A stretch of DNA of 64,000 nt from Anniella stebbinsi (taxonomy: Eukaryota > Chordata > Lepidosauria > Squamata > Anniellidae), in contig JARDYH010000003.1 of the NCBI GenBank assembly GCA_029215795.1, positions 176,154,382-176,218,381 of the forward strand, given 5' to 3'. Under the pieces are notes generated by a model. That model did not search any database. It was not told where the DNA came from and was given only the letters and a program-made list of their open reading frames with translations. This document shows positions 11,807 to 23,924 of this stretch, piece after piece; the stretch's first letter is position 1; each line of letters opens with the position of its first letter. The translations under genes were made by a program, and so were the position numbers.

Positions 11807-11949
11807 TAAGGGTACAATCCTATGCATTTTTAGACAGAAAAGGGTCCTACAACTCACAGCATTCCCCAGCCAGCTGTATTGGGTGGGGAATGCTGTGAGT
11901 TGTAGGATTTTTTTTAAAAAAATTAAACATACATAGGATTGCACACTTA
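11807..11949. mobile_element. Hairpin MITE family D, full length
   Basis: A near-perfect palindrome. The ends TAAGGGTACAATCCTATGC and the inverted GCATAGGATTG-type right end flank inner arms CCTACAACTCACAGCATTCC and GGAATGCTGTGAGTTGTAGG around a short spacer with GGGTGG. Two further copies lie at 14338-14477 and 63762-63868. It has no coding capacity and would form a strong hairpin in single-stranded DNA or RNA. Confidence 0.8.
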
Positions 11950-12040
11950 AATGTAAAAATAAATCACATTTCTTTTTAGAAGGGCTGTGTGTGCGCACAT
12001 ACGCATGTTTTACAATATCTCTGTTTGAGAATCAGACATT

Positions 12041-12358
12041 AGGCCTGTTCAGACAACACACTAAGCCATGTTTAGGCCACTAACCCTTTTGCTGAAAATG
12101 GTTAGCGAGCATGTTAAACCATGGTTATGTAGCCACCATGGTTAGGAATAGTTCAGATGACACGCTAGGTCATGTTTCACACAACACGCTAAGCCATACT
12201 GGCCCTGTTCAGAAGACACCTTACACCATGGCTGTTAAGGCTTTTTTGTTAACAAAAAGGCCTTAAACACTATGGTTTAAGATGTCTTCTGAATAGGGCC
12301 AATGTTAAGCTCAAGATGCTTAACCACCAAGACTTAGTATGTCATATGAACAGGGTCA
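12041..12358. mobile_element. MITE of the GTTCAGACAACAC group, containing a nested palindrome
   Basis: The left end GGCCTGTTCAGACAACACAC is matched loosely by the inverted right end (CATATGAACAGGGTC). The interior shares CCACTAACCCTTTTGC, GTTAAACCATGG and CTACATAACC-type blocks with the 3267-3481 element in inverse orientation. A second short palindrome sits inside at 12201-12300. No ORF. Confidence 0.65.
12201..12300. mobile_element. 100-bp palindromic mini-element nested in a MITE
   Basis: The left arm GGCCCTGTTCAGAAGACACC and the inverted right arm ending TCTTCTGAATAGGGCC meet at a centre AAGGCTTTTTTGTTAACAAA. It interrupts the host MITE. The termini resemble the host's, so the two may use the same transposase. 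Confidence 0.6.
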
Positions 12359-12419
12359 CACTAATGTATACTAACATTTAAAGTTTCCAGTGAACAAATA
12401 AGTTCACTAAACTATTTGT

Positions 12420-14020
12420 GGGCCGAATTCCAGGATACAAAACAAATACAATTGTAAACAAGAACAATATTGTAGTGTTAGTCTTCCAAGATTCATAATA
12501 TCCATTTTCTTAATTAAACTGTTTTATCAACCTCTAATACACACTGACATTTTTTATTCTACTGTCCATGCCTTGATTGACATAATCTTCTGTATACATT
12601 ATTAATTTCCCTTCACTTTATGAAACAGAATTCTAACAGAGTTATAAAACAGAATTCTGACTAACAGGTTGTGGGGCATTGCTATACAAAATAGTACTAG
12701 TAGGAAGATTTTAATCCTGTCAATTTCATGTCTTAGTCCATTCCTTCAGAAGGAGGGAGTAGAAGCTAGTTCAGCCAAGCTGGTTCTAATTCATCGCTTC
12801 CACTCCATTCTGGCTCTGACCTCACTCTTTGGCCGTGTTTGCATGCCATGACAACCCACATAGTGTGGCTGTCTTTGGACAGATAATCAGGTTCACTCTG
12901 AGTTGTTTCCCCCCACTCCCCTCAGGTCCTCCAGGTGATTCTGCCTCCTATCCCAGGGGACATGATAGCAGAATCCATCTTTTGTGCCACTACATCCCCC
13001 ATCCCCACACTGATTGCAACCGCAGTCATAGTCAGAGTCTTTTTTGCTCTTTTATTTGCACAAAATGGGGCCAAACTATTTCCCCTCATTTTCTGGCCCC
13101 AGAGAATGTGCACAAATAGCCTCTTTTCTAAAAAAAAAAAATTAAAAAATTATCGGGGTTTTGGTATTACTGTCATAAATATACAAAGTAATAGACAAGA
13201 GTAGACTGTATGCAGGCTGGTTTGACAGTCTTCAACAGTTGACAGGTGGAGAAATGGGGTGTAGATCATCCCCTTAGCAAGATTCTCCCCAGGTTCAAAG
13301 TGTTGCCCTCAACTTTGGGGATGCACTGCTTCAAATCCCCACTTTACTGAGTCCCCATAAACTGTTTTTCATAGAAAAGGGTACCTCCCTTTTTTTGGTG
13401 CTCCAAATCACAGTAACCATGCCTAGATTGACAACAAATGATGGTATGCACTTTTCTATGAACTATGAGGAGAGCACCCCAAAGTTTGGGGCAAACTTTA
13501 AATCCTAGGAATCTCCTTTCTATTGGGAAGGTTGAGCACTTTCTCCCACCTGCCAAGTGCTCAACATCATCTACTTAGCAAGGAGATTCCCAGGATTTAA
13601 AGGGTTGCTGCTGATTCCATACCACTTGGCCGGGGCCTGCAAGCCCCAGCCAAGTCAGGGTCCTTCTTCCCACCTTAATCGAGACTTGAGTGGGACAGGA
13701 AGGAGCCATTAGGCAAGTGCCATCATGTCCCTTTCCACCCCACTGATGCCCCAATTGGGACATGAGCGGGGCAGGAATGAGGCACTCAGCTAAGGCTTGC
13801 ATGAGACAGCTCTTGCAGCCACCAGCAGAGTTGCTTTCCATGGAACCCCTTGCCTCTCGCTGCACAGAAAAAGAAAAAAACAGGCATTGCAGTGCAAATG
13901 ATGTCACTGCAAGAGGAAGAGCTTTGGGCAGGGCCCCGCTGCCTTGACATCATCCAGCCCGTTGGGTTTGGTCTGGGAGACACTCTGGCCCTGGATCAAA
14001 AGCTGTTGTTGTCCCACCCA
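12420..14020. other. Unassigned DNA with internal similarity
   Basis: No exon is recognised. Two diverged blocks, CCTTAGCAAGATTCTCCCC (13271) and ACTTAGCAAGGAGATTCCC (13573), look like repeats of one another, so the 13.2-13.6 kb part may be a decayed TIR or duplicated element. The overlapping frames at 12829-13204 and 13575-13983 lie on both strands and show no family features. Confidence 0.35.
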
Positions 14021-14024
14021 TTGT

Positions 14025-14077
14025 ATGTAAGGTTCTTACCATACAACTTTTGTGTAAGGTTCTTACCATACAACTTG
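14025..14077. repeat. Two-copy tandem duplication
   Basis: GTAAGGTTCTTACCATACAA occurs twice with a 27-28 bp period. Confidence 0.85.
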
Positions 14078-14337
14078 CATCTGAAATAGCCAGAATTGTA
14101 TCCAGAATTTGGTGCAATTAATAACCACTAAATGGAGAAATAATGAAGTACCTGCTATTAAAAGCTTGTTATTGAAAGTATGGCTAATTAACAAAATATG
14201 TACAAATAACAGATGGGAAGAAAGAAGTCATTTCAGCAATTTCAGTTCAATAACTGGAAAGCTTATTCAGAGTCACAAATACAATTTGGATATTGGTAAA
14301 TATAAGATGAATCAAGGAATTTTGGAATTTAAATAAG

Positions 14338-14477
14338 GCTAAAGTCACAATCCAATGTATATTTAGACAGAAAAAAGTCCTACAATTCCGAACATTACCC
14401 AGCAAACATGGTTGGCTAAGGAATTCTGGGAGTTGTAGGACTTTTTCCTGTCTAAACATGCATAGGATTGTACCCTA
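14338..14477. mobile_element. Hairpin MITE family D, second copy
   Basis: Same architecture as 11807-11949: CACAATCCAATGTATATTTA at the left, CATGCATAGGATTGTACCC at the right, and inner arms CCTACAATTCCGAACATTAC and TTCTGGGAGTTGTAGG. Confidence 0.75.
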
Positions 14478-15231
14478 CATTTATTATGGTAATACTACTT
14501 ATGGTATTTTTAATTACTGCATTGATTCATTAATTGATATGAAGAAGCACTAGTCAACTTTGCTATTTGTATATATTGGAATATTTACCATTCTTGTAAG
14601 TTGTACCTGGACTTGTAAAATTTACTAAGATGTATTTGCATTGTATAATAAGCTTTTTAAAAAAATGATGCAATGCGCTTCACCATTTCTTTGGTTTCTT
14701 CTGTGTGATGAGAATATAGTTTATCTACTGATCTTCCTGCCATACACAGGTGCAGTCTTCAAAGCCAGTTATTAGTAATGTTAACTTACTGTATATTTTG
14801 TTGTACTGCTGCAGTCAGGTTTTGGGATATATTGATTTTTGAACTTGGCAACTTTGAACTGCCCCTCAAACTGAGGAAGATAAAAATTTATTATCTTTCT
14901 GTTGCCTCTTTGACTTTGCAAAGCCTCACTCTACTAGTGGTGGAGTAAGGTAGCTTCAGACCCTGGACTTAATATTTCTCTCCAGGGGTGGGGGTGGGCT
15001 TAGACAACCATGTTGTATTACTGCAGTTGTAAACAGGGTGACCATATGTCAGGAAAACCAGGACATGTCAGGATTTTTGGTAACAAATCTGGGAAGGGGG
15101 AGAAATTATGAAATCTGGATTTTTCCCATCCTCTCCCCACCCAAAGGGCAGCTCTACTTTATAGTCAATGGGAATTAACAACAATGCTTAGAGCTCTGTC
15201 ATTTTTAAAGATGAAGAGATGAAACATTGTT

Positions 15232-15545
15232 TAGGGTGACTATATGAAAAGGAGGACAGGGCTCCTGTATCTTTAACAGCTGTATTGAAAGGGGAATTTC
15301 AGCCAGTGTCATTTGTATGCAATTAGTTCCTGGTGAAATTCCCTCTTCATCACAACAATTAAAGGTGCAGGCACTATACTAGAGTGACCATATACAAAAG
15401 AAGGCAGGGCCCCTGCAACTGTTGTGATGAAGAGGGAATTTCACCAGGAACTAATTGCATACAAATGACACTGGCTGAAATTCCCTTTTCTCTACAACTG
15501 TTAAAGTTACAGGAGCCCTGTCCTCCTTTTCAGATGGTCAGCCTA
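15232..15545. mobile_element. Palindromic hAT-like MITE, uninterrupted copy
   Basis: Starts TAGGGTGACTATATGAAAAG and ends with the inverted CTTTTCAGATGGTCAGCCTA. The arms are inverted repeats of about 110-130 bp (GGAATTTCAGCCAGTGTC and its inverse, GTTCCTGGTGAAATTCCC and its inverse). The spacer contains a second terminus-like block AGAGTGACCATATACAAAAG, as if two elements had fused head to head. The 60.07 kb copy, with the same ends, has a clear 8-bp flanking duplication, which supports hAT. This copy lacks the CpG-rich insertion present at 60.3 kb and so provides the empty site. Confidence 0.8.
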
Positions 15546-15790
15546 TGAAACATGGCACCATGATAGCTCTTAGGTAGAGCTTTAGCCATACCAAGTTTGA
15601 AGCAGATTTGTTAATCTGCTGACTTTTAGGAAGTCTTTTAAATTTGAGTTTTTTAAAAAAAAAATTTTTTTTAAAAATCATTTTTTAAATATAAAGGGAT
15701 GAAACATGGCATCATGATAACTCTTAAATAGGGCTTTAGCAATGCCAAGTGTCAAACAGATCTATTAATCCATTGATTTTTAGGATTGTT
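15546..15790 (+). repeat. Tandem ~156-bp repeat, two units
   Basis: TGAAACATGGCACCATGATAG (15546) and TGAAACATGGCATCATGATA (15702) begin two units that also share GCTTTAGCCATACCAAGT-type sequence and TTAATC(T/C)(G/A)(C/T)TGA(C/T)TTTTAGGA. A third partial unit may precede the MITE at 15219. The two copies are separated by T/A homopolymers. Confidence 0.7.
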
Positions 15791-16224
15791 ATTTTTTTAA
15801 GTTTGAGGTTTTAAAATTATAATTTTTTTAAAAAAAACTGGAGCCATACCCCTCAAACTCAAAATTGTCAAACCTACTCTTTGGGGTCCTGCATCTTGAG
15901 CAGTTTCAGCCCTTGGCATCAAGGGAATCTCAAGTTTTTAGCTAAGAAGTGCTGGGTAAGCAGGGCACCTTTCCTATTGCAGATTTGGTGGGTAGTCGGG
16001 CACCTGGAGCTCCACAGGTCAAAATGTGGGAAAGGAGAAGTCAGTCAAAGCACCTCACAGGGCAAAACAGAATGGGCCAGAGGCATTTTTCTCAGAGTTC
16101 CACATCATGGGTGATGGAGTTCCACATCATGGGTGATGAAGGGTCATCCTTAGAGAAAAACTCTCATGACCAACGAGGTGCCAGTCGAGAGAGAGGCTCT
16201 CATCTTTGCAGATGCCCTGTTTCT

Positions 16225-16579
16225 GGCTGCCTCTACAAAAGGCATTTAAAGCTCTTTCAAGGCGCATTAAAAATTTTACCTCTACAAGAACGGAGCGCAA
16301 ATCGGGCGTAGCGGCGCGCTATCCCTCTGATTATGCGCATTATCGAATGCGCGTTAAACAGCGAGTTTTATTTTGCTCCGGCCGTTAAAGCGCATTTTGA
16401 CTATGTGAACAAGCGCTTATGCGCATTAACTACTTGGAAAGCGCATTTTGGTCATCCGTTAATGCGCTTCACCACCTCTCGCCACCTCTCGTGCAGAGGT
16501 ATTAGGCGTAAATGCGCTTCAGCGATTATGCACATAATCGCCTAACCAGGCGCAAAAGCGAATCCTTGTAGAGGGGACC
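16225..16579 (+). mobile_element. 355-bp CpG-rich TIR element, copy 1
   Basis: The termini GGCTGCCTCTACAA and the inverted TTGTAGAGGGGACC are TIRs. The interior is exceptionally CpG-rich for this genome and is built from GCGCATTA/TAATGCGC motifs (GATTATGCGCATTATCG, GCGATTATGCACATAATCGC). A second 355-bp copy lies inverted at 60276-60630. Their shared TTTATTTTGCTCCGGCCGTTA and the long aligned body show common origin. No ORF is shared by design, so it is non-autonomous. No clean target duplication is visible. Confidence 0.8.
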
Positions 16580-17779
16580 TAAGCGGACGTTGGAACCTGG
16601 CATGTCGTTGCTTTGCTTCACTATCCCATCCCTTCCACTTCACTTTGTTTACTTGTAAGCTTGCCTCTGTTTGCACTGCTGGCATGCAATGCAGAAAGTT
16701 TGAAGTGTGTGCCATAGAAATATAGATTTGCGGCTTTGGCTGGCTGGCATATTTCTTAGAAACAGAGTTAGACTGAAGACATAACTCAGAGATAGCTGTA
16801 GCTGAGCCTTGAGAGGCTGACGTACCACACAGAGCCTTTTAAGAAAATCTCAGAGTCCAATGTTGGTGCAGGCAGAAGCAGCTGGCGGTGGAGATGGTTT
16901 TTAAAGTAAGAGTCACCAGACATGACCAGGCAATAAGCTGGCACCCTTCCCCCCTCCCCAGGCACAGGGAACAAGTGCGCAGCCTGGCTGGATCGTTGGG
17001 AAACTTTGGAAGAGGGAGATTGACTGTTTTGAGGCTGGCGGCTTGGTTTGGTTGCAATGACTTAGAGAGACAACAGAGCCTGCACAGACAACCCAGAGAC
17101 ACCTGTTGTAACTTAGCCCTACGGTGCTGGCAGGCAATGCAGGGCATTAGAAAGAGGGTCTCAGAGTCACGTGTTTATGCAAGAAGTAGACAGGAGTTCA
17201 AAGTCTGGATGTGAAAAGTGGTGCCAATGCAAAAGCCTTGAGAAACTAATGTATAGAAGTGAGAAGTGTGAATGGGCGTAGTGTTTGCCACCCACAACAC
17301 CCACCCTAATTTTAGAGTAGAGAAACTTGTGACAATCATACACAAGTTTTTAAAAACTTGAACTTTAAAAATAAAAAAGCCAACCAGCCAGCCAGTAGCA
17401 AGCCTTGTTAAACAGGAGCTTGCAGCAGAGTGAAGATACAATCATAAAAGATATTTGAGGGAAGGGGAGAATGTATCACACAGAGTATAGCACCAAAGTA
17501 CAGCAAAAGCTACAAAAGTAGGAGTGAGCGAAGTTAATTTCAGATACATTGGATGTCTCACTTGTTATTTCAGTAATTTTAACATTAAGATGTTCTGTCG
17601 AACGGATTTGTCTTGTGTGCTGTAAAATCAGACATGTGACCAAGGCTATGTTCAGGTGGGCACCCCCTGTTGCTGAACACCCCCCCTGGGGGTGAACATG
17701 TTGGTGGGGACACCCCCTTGGGGGCCGACCATGTTGTCCTTTATGGTTTCCAAAATATGGTCACCCTAACATACTTGCC

Positions 17780-20700
17780 TCTTCTATCCACCCCAGCCAC
17801 CAACCATCATTCCATGCTTTCAAACTGCTTCCACATCCCTAATACTTTGGAGCAACCCTCATCCTAAAATTGTTTGTGAACTCAAATAAAATGAGAGATG
17901 CTCTGAGTATGTGCAGTTTTGCATTTTAAACTTACTTAAATCATAACACCTTTATGGCTACAGGAATAAAATGGAGTTTGCGTCCACTATCCTGATGCTG
18001 CCCAACTTTGGGGAAAAGTACAATTTTGTTGGAAAAAAAGATAATATGTATAAAAAGTAAAAATAAAAATATCTGTCCCCTAACTATAACATGTTTTTAA
18101 AAATAACAAGGAAGAATGTTGCGGGGAATATTGTTGGGCTCGGCTGGCCCCAAATGCTCACGCTGTGCTGATGAAGGGCCTGTTCTACATTGAGCCCATT
18201 ATCTGCTGCTCTCAGGGGGTGGAGGTTAAGTCAGGGGAAGGGAGTTTCTTGTTATTGTAAATGGAAGTTAGCCTCTCTTATAACAAATTGCCAGTTGTAT
18301 AGATTCAGATGTTATCGTTTTGATCCATAATATACTGTGAATGAGATATTCTCCCCATGATATCCATTTTCCATGAGGTAACTAGGAAAAGGTCTTGCAC
18401 TGTGTTCAAAGCACAGCTCCCATTTCAGAAATGCCCTTGTGCCTTGGCAAAGTGGCATAATCTATTTAAGGTTTTTTGGTAGTGCCCATAGCTTGAATTA
18501 AAAGAGCTGTAGCAGGATGTACTGAGGGAAAGCTTTTCTGAACCTACTGGCACCACCTCTCTCTTTGGTATGAGGCCATCTTTTCCCCTTGCCATGTAGC
18601 TAAATTCTTATGCTTTTCCCACCAATGCTGAATTCATCACTGTGGCAAAGTCCTTTCAGAATCTTCCAGTAGCTCCCTTTGCCTATTTCTGATGAACTTG
18701 TGAACAGAGGCAGCCTTTGTCAGTGTGGGTTTGCTCATGAAATGGACAGCTTCATGCACCAGTGTGGGAGAATTCTCATCTATTCAAGACCATGTGCCAG
18801 GTGCATCCACTTAACCAACTCTGAGGAGCTCGAACTGCCTCGTCTTCTGCTGCCAAGAAAAGTATTTACTCTTGAGCCATGGGCCAAAAGGCGGAACAAT
18901 AATTTTTTAATTTTGAGGGAAAAGAGCGGAGGAGAGCAAACTGTCTCTCTCACACCAATGCTTGCTTACTTTCAGTGGCTATACCACTGAAGGGATTAAG
19001 TCAAAAAGAATGCAGGCCCACGCACATGCACAAGCTTGATACAAAGCAAAGGTTCTTCTATACTGCATCACTGCCTTGGGACACAGTAAGAGTGATAAAG
19101 GGAAACAAAGTCCTAAATGGAGAGAGTAGCATTTATTCATTTATTTTTTGCCTGGCCCACAATGGCTACATTTGTACATGAACAAAATTGCTGGACCAAG
19201 ATGACAGGCATGCCGGATGAGAAGCCTGTCTATATCCCATACATTAAAGAGGTATCGGTGTGTTTTTGTTTTGTTTTTTCAAAGTTCATTCTTTTGTAAA
19301 TATTGCCCATGTATTGATGCCAAGGTTACTGTCAGTTTAGGTTATCTGCTGAATAAATAAAAGTTGTGCATGTGCTGCCTGAGGGAAACGTTAACATGTG
19401 TACCAGATTTAAAAGGGGACTAATGTCCTTTCAGGGATCCTTCTGTTCATTGCTGCCTAATATCCTCTAACTCGCATTCATTTTTAACTTCCTTTCACAT
19501 TCACTCCCTTTGCTGGTACGTATGACCAGGTTTGTAGCTAAAAGCAGCAACTGCAAGGTATTTAAAATCAGTCACCCAATCCCAATCATAAATTTAGATG
19601 TTTTATGGGTTGTTTCCCCACCTGAGATAACGTTAACATTTTTATTTATTTATTTATTTTAAAAAAAACTTTGAAAGCTTAACCTTTTGTCAAATTGAAC
19701 AAACAGATCAGGAATTGGAACATCTAAACAGACTTCCACATAAACCACAGTTTCTGAACATCATCATTTCTCCTTTTGTTTGAATCCTTGTGTCGACGTC
19801 ACGGCTACAGAACTGGTTACACTGATACCTATGGAAAGATGACTTGTTAAAAAGATAATTCTGACACTTTTTACTGTAGTTATGCAACACTTACTCATGA
19901 AGTTATTAACGCCATTCCAGCTTGATTGCATTTGTCCGTCTCTTAGCTATTTTAGACAGAAGCTGAAACCCCTTTGTTTCTGAAAGTTTTTAATGGTTGA
20001 TTGGCTCAGTTTCTATAGGGTAGTATAGCAACTCTTAGCACCAAACTGTTTGTTGCAAATCAATGAGAGTTCTTTCAACAAATAAAAAGCATTATGATAA
20101 ACAGAACTACACAACTACAGTATCATTGATATGAGCTTTGTGTAGTCAAATCTCTGACTGGGAATAGATGAGTCGCCCAGATGCTGGGGTGGTGTTCAAC
20201 ACTGACTCCCAGGTGCCCCCCAAAAGTGAGTCCTGAGGATGACAATAACAGTAACTAGGAATAATTCTAGGCTTTTGCAATCAGGCTGATAATTTGACAA
20301 GTAATCTCTCCAAATCAAAATGAGGTTTGACTGGAAGGCTGCCCATAATAAAGTATTACTTGTATTTTTGTACTTAAATTAAGTATTGATTTTAATAAAT
20401 TTTGGTAAAATTCTCATTATTTCTCATTCACCTCCTTTTCTCTTGAGTCTTGTCATCTAAGTATTCAGGCAAGGACTTCTTTGTTTTAAAGCAAAAAGTA
20501 TTGCAATTTAAAATGGTATAAAAACTATTTTAAAAGAAATATGATTATTTGAGAACCACAAACTTAATAGACTGGGCATGGTACCACCATCTGTAGAATC
20601 TGCTTATTATGGCCCTTTGTGTTCCAGTTGCAATCTTTGACAGGACTGTACTTGGATTGATTTCTGGTGCCCTATCAAGAAAAAGAAAGAAAGAAACCCT

Positions 20701-21890
20701 CAATACCTTATCGGTTAGGATACTGAGATATCTTCACCAATATGCTTGACAAAAATCACCACAAGCGAGGCATAATCAATTACCAACATGCTTGCCTGAA
20801 TAGCCAAATGGTTTTTCCTTTTTAAAAATACTACAAAGCTCATTGTACCAAATATTTTCATGTGAAACACATTCTATTACATAAATAAATACAGTCTACA
20901 CAATGCCACACATTTCAAATAAACATGAGAATAAACATGCTGGTTAATAAGTGTGTGCCACATTTTATCCGAATTGAGAAACTCCCCTATTGACAGATTA
21001 TTGTAGCAGCCCATTACATCTTAAGAGATCTCTCTACTTATGAAGTGTATGGAGAACATGGTGCATACAGACCATATGATAAGGATTTTATTTCAAAAAT
21101 ATCTTAAAGCAGTATTTTTTAATTATGCCTGGGTGCCAGTGAGAAGAACCCTAGAACTACTACTACATTAGGAGCCAAGTTGATGCATTCTGTAGCCTCA
21201 GGAGGAACAAATAAATAGGCTAGCCTTTTGCAGAGATAATGCACAAACAAGAGTGAAGTGTAAAAGCATTCTATGACATGTGGCTTCATTTGAACTTTTC
21301 CAGCAACTGGCAATCATGAAATACCTGATGTGACATTGATTCTGTTGACCATCTTGGCTAATGGGTTATGTAGCTGTATCCTACATCACTTTTGTCTAAT
21401 TAAGTAAATTGTTGTCAATATTACTGAATGACGACAGTTGAACATAATATTTTGCCCCGTTGCTTCCAAAATGCTCCAGTATGTTTATTACTATCTTTAG
21501 GCCTTAGGTTTAACACTAATACTGCACCTTACTCTTAAACACTGTGAAGGAAAGCAACAACAAAATAGGGGAAAATTCAAAGAGGTAGCTATGTTAGTTA
21601 GTTATGGCAAAGACAAAAAAGACTCTTGTGCTTTAAAGAACCACAAAACAGGGGAATGATCCTGGCCCATCTAGTCTTCATAGGGCAAGTTTAGTGAGAA
21701 AATTATCCTAGCGTGCTTAAGTATTTGCTAATAAAATCTGTAAATCCTTCTGCTGTCTGCAGTTTTTATAAGTACTAAAACTTTAAAAAATCACATATTA
21801 TAAAATATGTTCCCTGATTAATCAATAAGGTTTTAATTGATTTATGTGAACTAATTCACTCAAATGCTGCAGCATTAATTTTATTATTCT
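17780..21890. other. Unassigned noncoding DNA
   Basis: No host exon is recognised. The 18679-18990 frame (103 codons) and 18975-19181 have no motif or splice support. Short (TTTA)n at 19641-19659 only. Confidence 0.4.
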
Positions 21891-22555
21891 CAATATTAAT
21901 TTTATTTATGTCCTGTCTTTCAACCAAAAAAATTGTGCTTTGCATTACAAAGGCATAACATATATTAATATACATGATACACATCTATACATGTTTATAG
22001 ACTGGATCCAAAAGAAATATTATTTTATTTTATTTGAGTCCTGTATTCATGCTTTGGCCTTTCTTTATAGCTTCCTCAAAAACCATTGCCAATTTGAAAA
22101 CAGTAGCATGATTGGAGTGACATCATTATAAAAATAATCTTCTTTCAATTTGATTTGTCACAGTACTACTAAGAATACCACTTCTCAAGGTGACTATGGT
22201 TTATGGAACATATTAATTCATTTGCATGTATGCAAATTTAAAATCACCCATTACCTAATACTGAAAATGTATTTTCAAAAGGGCGACAACAACAACAATA
22301 ACAACAGAGCTTGCTAAAAGGATGAATAAAGAATGAACAACTCCACATATAGGTACTTAGTTAAAAGGGAAGTACAAGAAGAAACATTAAAAGTGAGTTT
22401 TTATGTCTTGACCAGGTATAATTCTGAAAAAGAAATCAATATAACCTGTATTTAATTTGCAAATTACAAGCCCTTAAAAGGTCTCTATTTATGATATCAG
22501 ATGAATATAATTAGCCTTAAGTGCAAAGTGCTGAAGCAAAATGAGCTCACTAAAG

Positions 22556-22557
<2 letters not shown>

Positions 22558-22596
<39 letters not shown>

Positions 22597-22597
22597 G
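22558..22597. repeat. (AT)n microsatellite
   Basis: TATA run of about 19 units with one G interruption. Confidence 0.9.
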
Positions 22598-22667
22598 GTA
22601 ACAATCAATTACATTGGTTCGGCCATCCAATAACAATTGTCGCACTTCAAAGAAAAATAGGTCATTG

Positions 22668-22681
22668 CCCCCCCCCCCCCC
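22668..22681. repeat. Poly-C tract
   Basis: Fourteen consecutive C. Confidence 0.95.
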
Positions 22682-23883
22682 ATATCTACAGTTTAAGGCA
22701 ATCTACAATGGAAAACATTATGAAGTACCTAAGAATGTTTGGAAGAAGAAAGGACAATAATAGTGCTGGATGGGAAACCTATGTGACAAGTTCTGCATCC
22801 CCAAGGAGGCTTTGAACATGGAATATGACAGACCCCGCTTGAAACTGATGGAAGTTTCAAAAGCTCTCTGTGCTGTGGCATAAAGGTTTGCCATTCAATG
22901 GGAGAATGACAAAGGATACATTGGGCTACCCAAACTCATGGACACACTTAAAGCAGGCCTCTGGAGAATGTAGCCCTTCTGCTATTGCAAATTTATTTCT
23001 TCAAAATATTATGCACTATCCTTCATTATTAAATCACAAATTGAGTAGCTTGCCCATAATCATAGCTCTATACCAGACTTCACTAATATACTATAGTTTG
23101 GCAACGTATGAACATGTGTTTAAAGGCAATCTTAACATTCATAAAGTATTATTGGGCATGTAGAGAAGGATAGGAATGAGAATGTTATTTAAATGTTTCT
23201 ATCATATGCATTAGTGCAAAACAGTTTCCAAGATTTTGCAACAAACAATAATAAACTGTAAAAAATAATTTAAAGACTAGTTATTATTATTTTAAAAATC
23301 TGACTGCAAACACTACCAGCAAATGTAGAGAGGAGTAAAGTAAGGACAGCATTATGTAAGTGTGGAGTAATCCAAACAGTCATTGTAGGAGTTGAGGGCA
23401 GGGAGTTGATTAAAAAAAAACATGCTGGATACAATTATGTGTTTTTTGCCTCCTCCTCCTCCTTCTTTGGTTTTGTTGCAATTAGGTTGTCAGATCAAAA
23501 ATTGAAAAGCACAGCAGATTGCCAAACTGAAGTATCTGGAAGTTCTATGGCGCTCAAATCTTCTAAAATAAGGGAAGGAAGTGCTCATTGTGTTTATGGA
23601 GTTGTAATGTTCTGGAATAAGGAACAATCCTTTAAAATAAGGAAAGTCCTTTAAAGTAAAAGACATCTGGCAATCTCAAATTACACAGCATGTATGTAGT
23701 CTTGTCCTTGTTTCAACTTTCTGGTGGGCAAGGAGGCAATTTTCCTATATTTATCTGATGACATGTGATTCAGCTTGGGCAGACTTCAGTAAAATAATTG
23801 TTTAAAAGCACTTCAAAAAGATAAGATCAATAGTTATTTTTGAGCTCTATTTTGCTCCTTTTGATGGCCAAACATTTCAGACT

Positions 23884-23885
<2 letters not shown>

Positions 23886-23923
<38 letters not shown>

Positions 23924-23924
23924 C
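23886..23924. repeat. (ATT)n microsatellite
   Basis: Thirteen TTA-type units. It may be the tail of an otherwise lost LINE insertion. Confidence 0.9.

Larger units (their letters stand above)
15036..17769. mobile_element. Possible larger composite TIR element (hAT-like ends)
   Basis: The left sequence AGGGTGACCATATGTCAGG (from 15039) and the inverted right sequence AATATGGTCACCCTA (ending 17769) share AGGGTGACCATAT, then partial similarity toward GGACA. Between them lie a palindromic MITE, a tandem repeat, a CpG-rich element and a 1-kb stretch with repeated GCTGGCA(T/G)GCAATGCAG blocks (16678 and 17126). If the ends belong together, this is a ~2.7-kb non-autonomous element with several later insertions. 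The ends could instead be unrelated fragments. No transposase frame is visible. Confidence 0.35.

Noticed and set aside
13575..13983. Overlapping frames on both strands in GC-richer DNA
   Set aside because: No family features. Composition explains the open frames.
15949..16545. 120-codon and 70-codon plus frames
   Set aside because: They cross the CpG-rich TIR element, whose CpG content removes stops. Not shared as an ORF between its copies.
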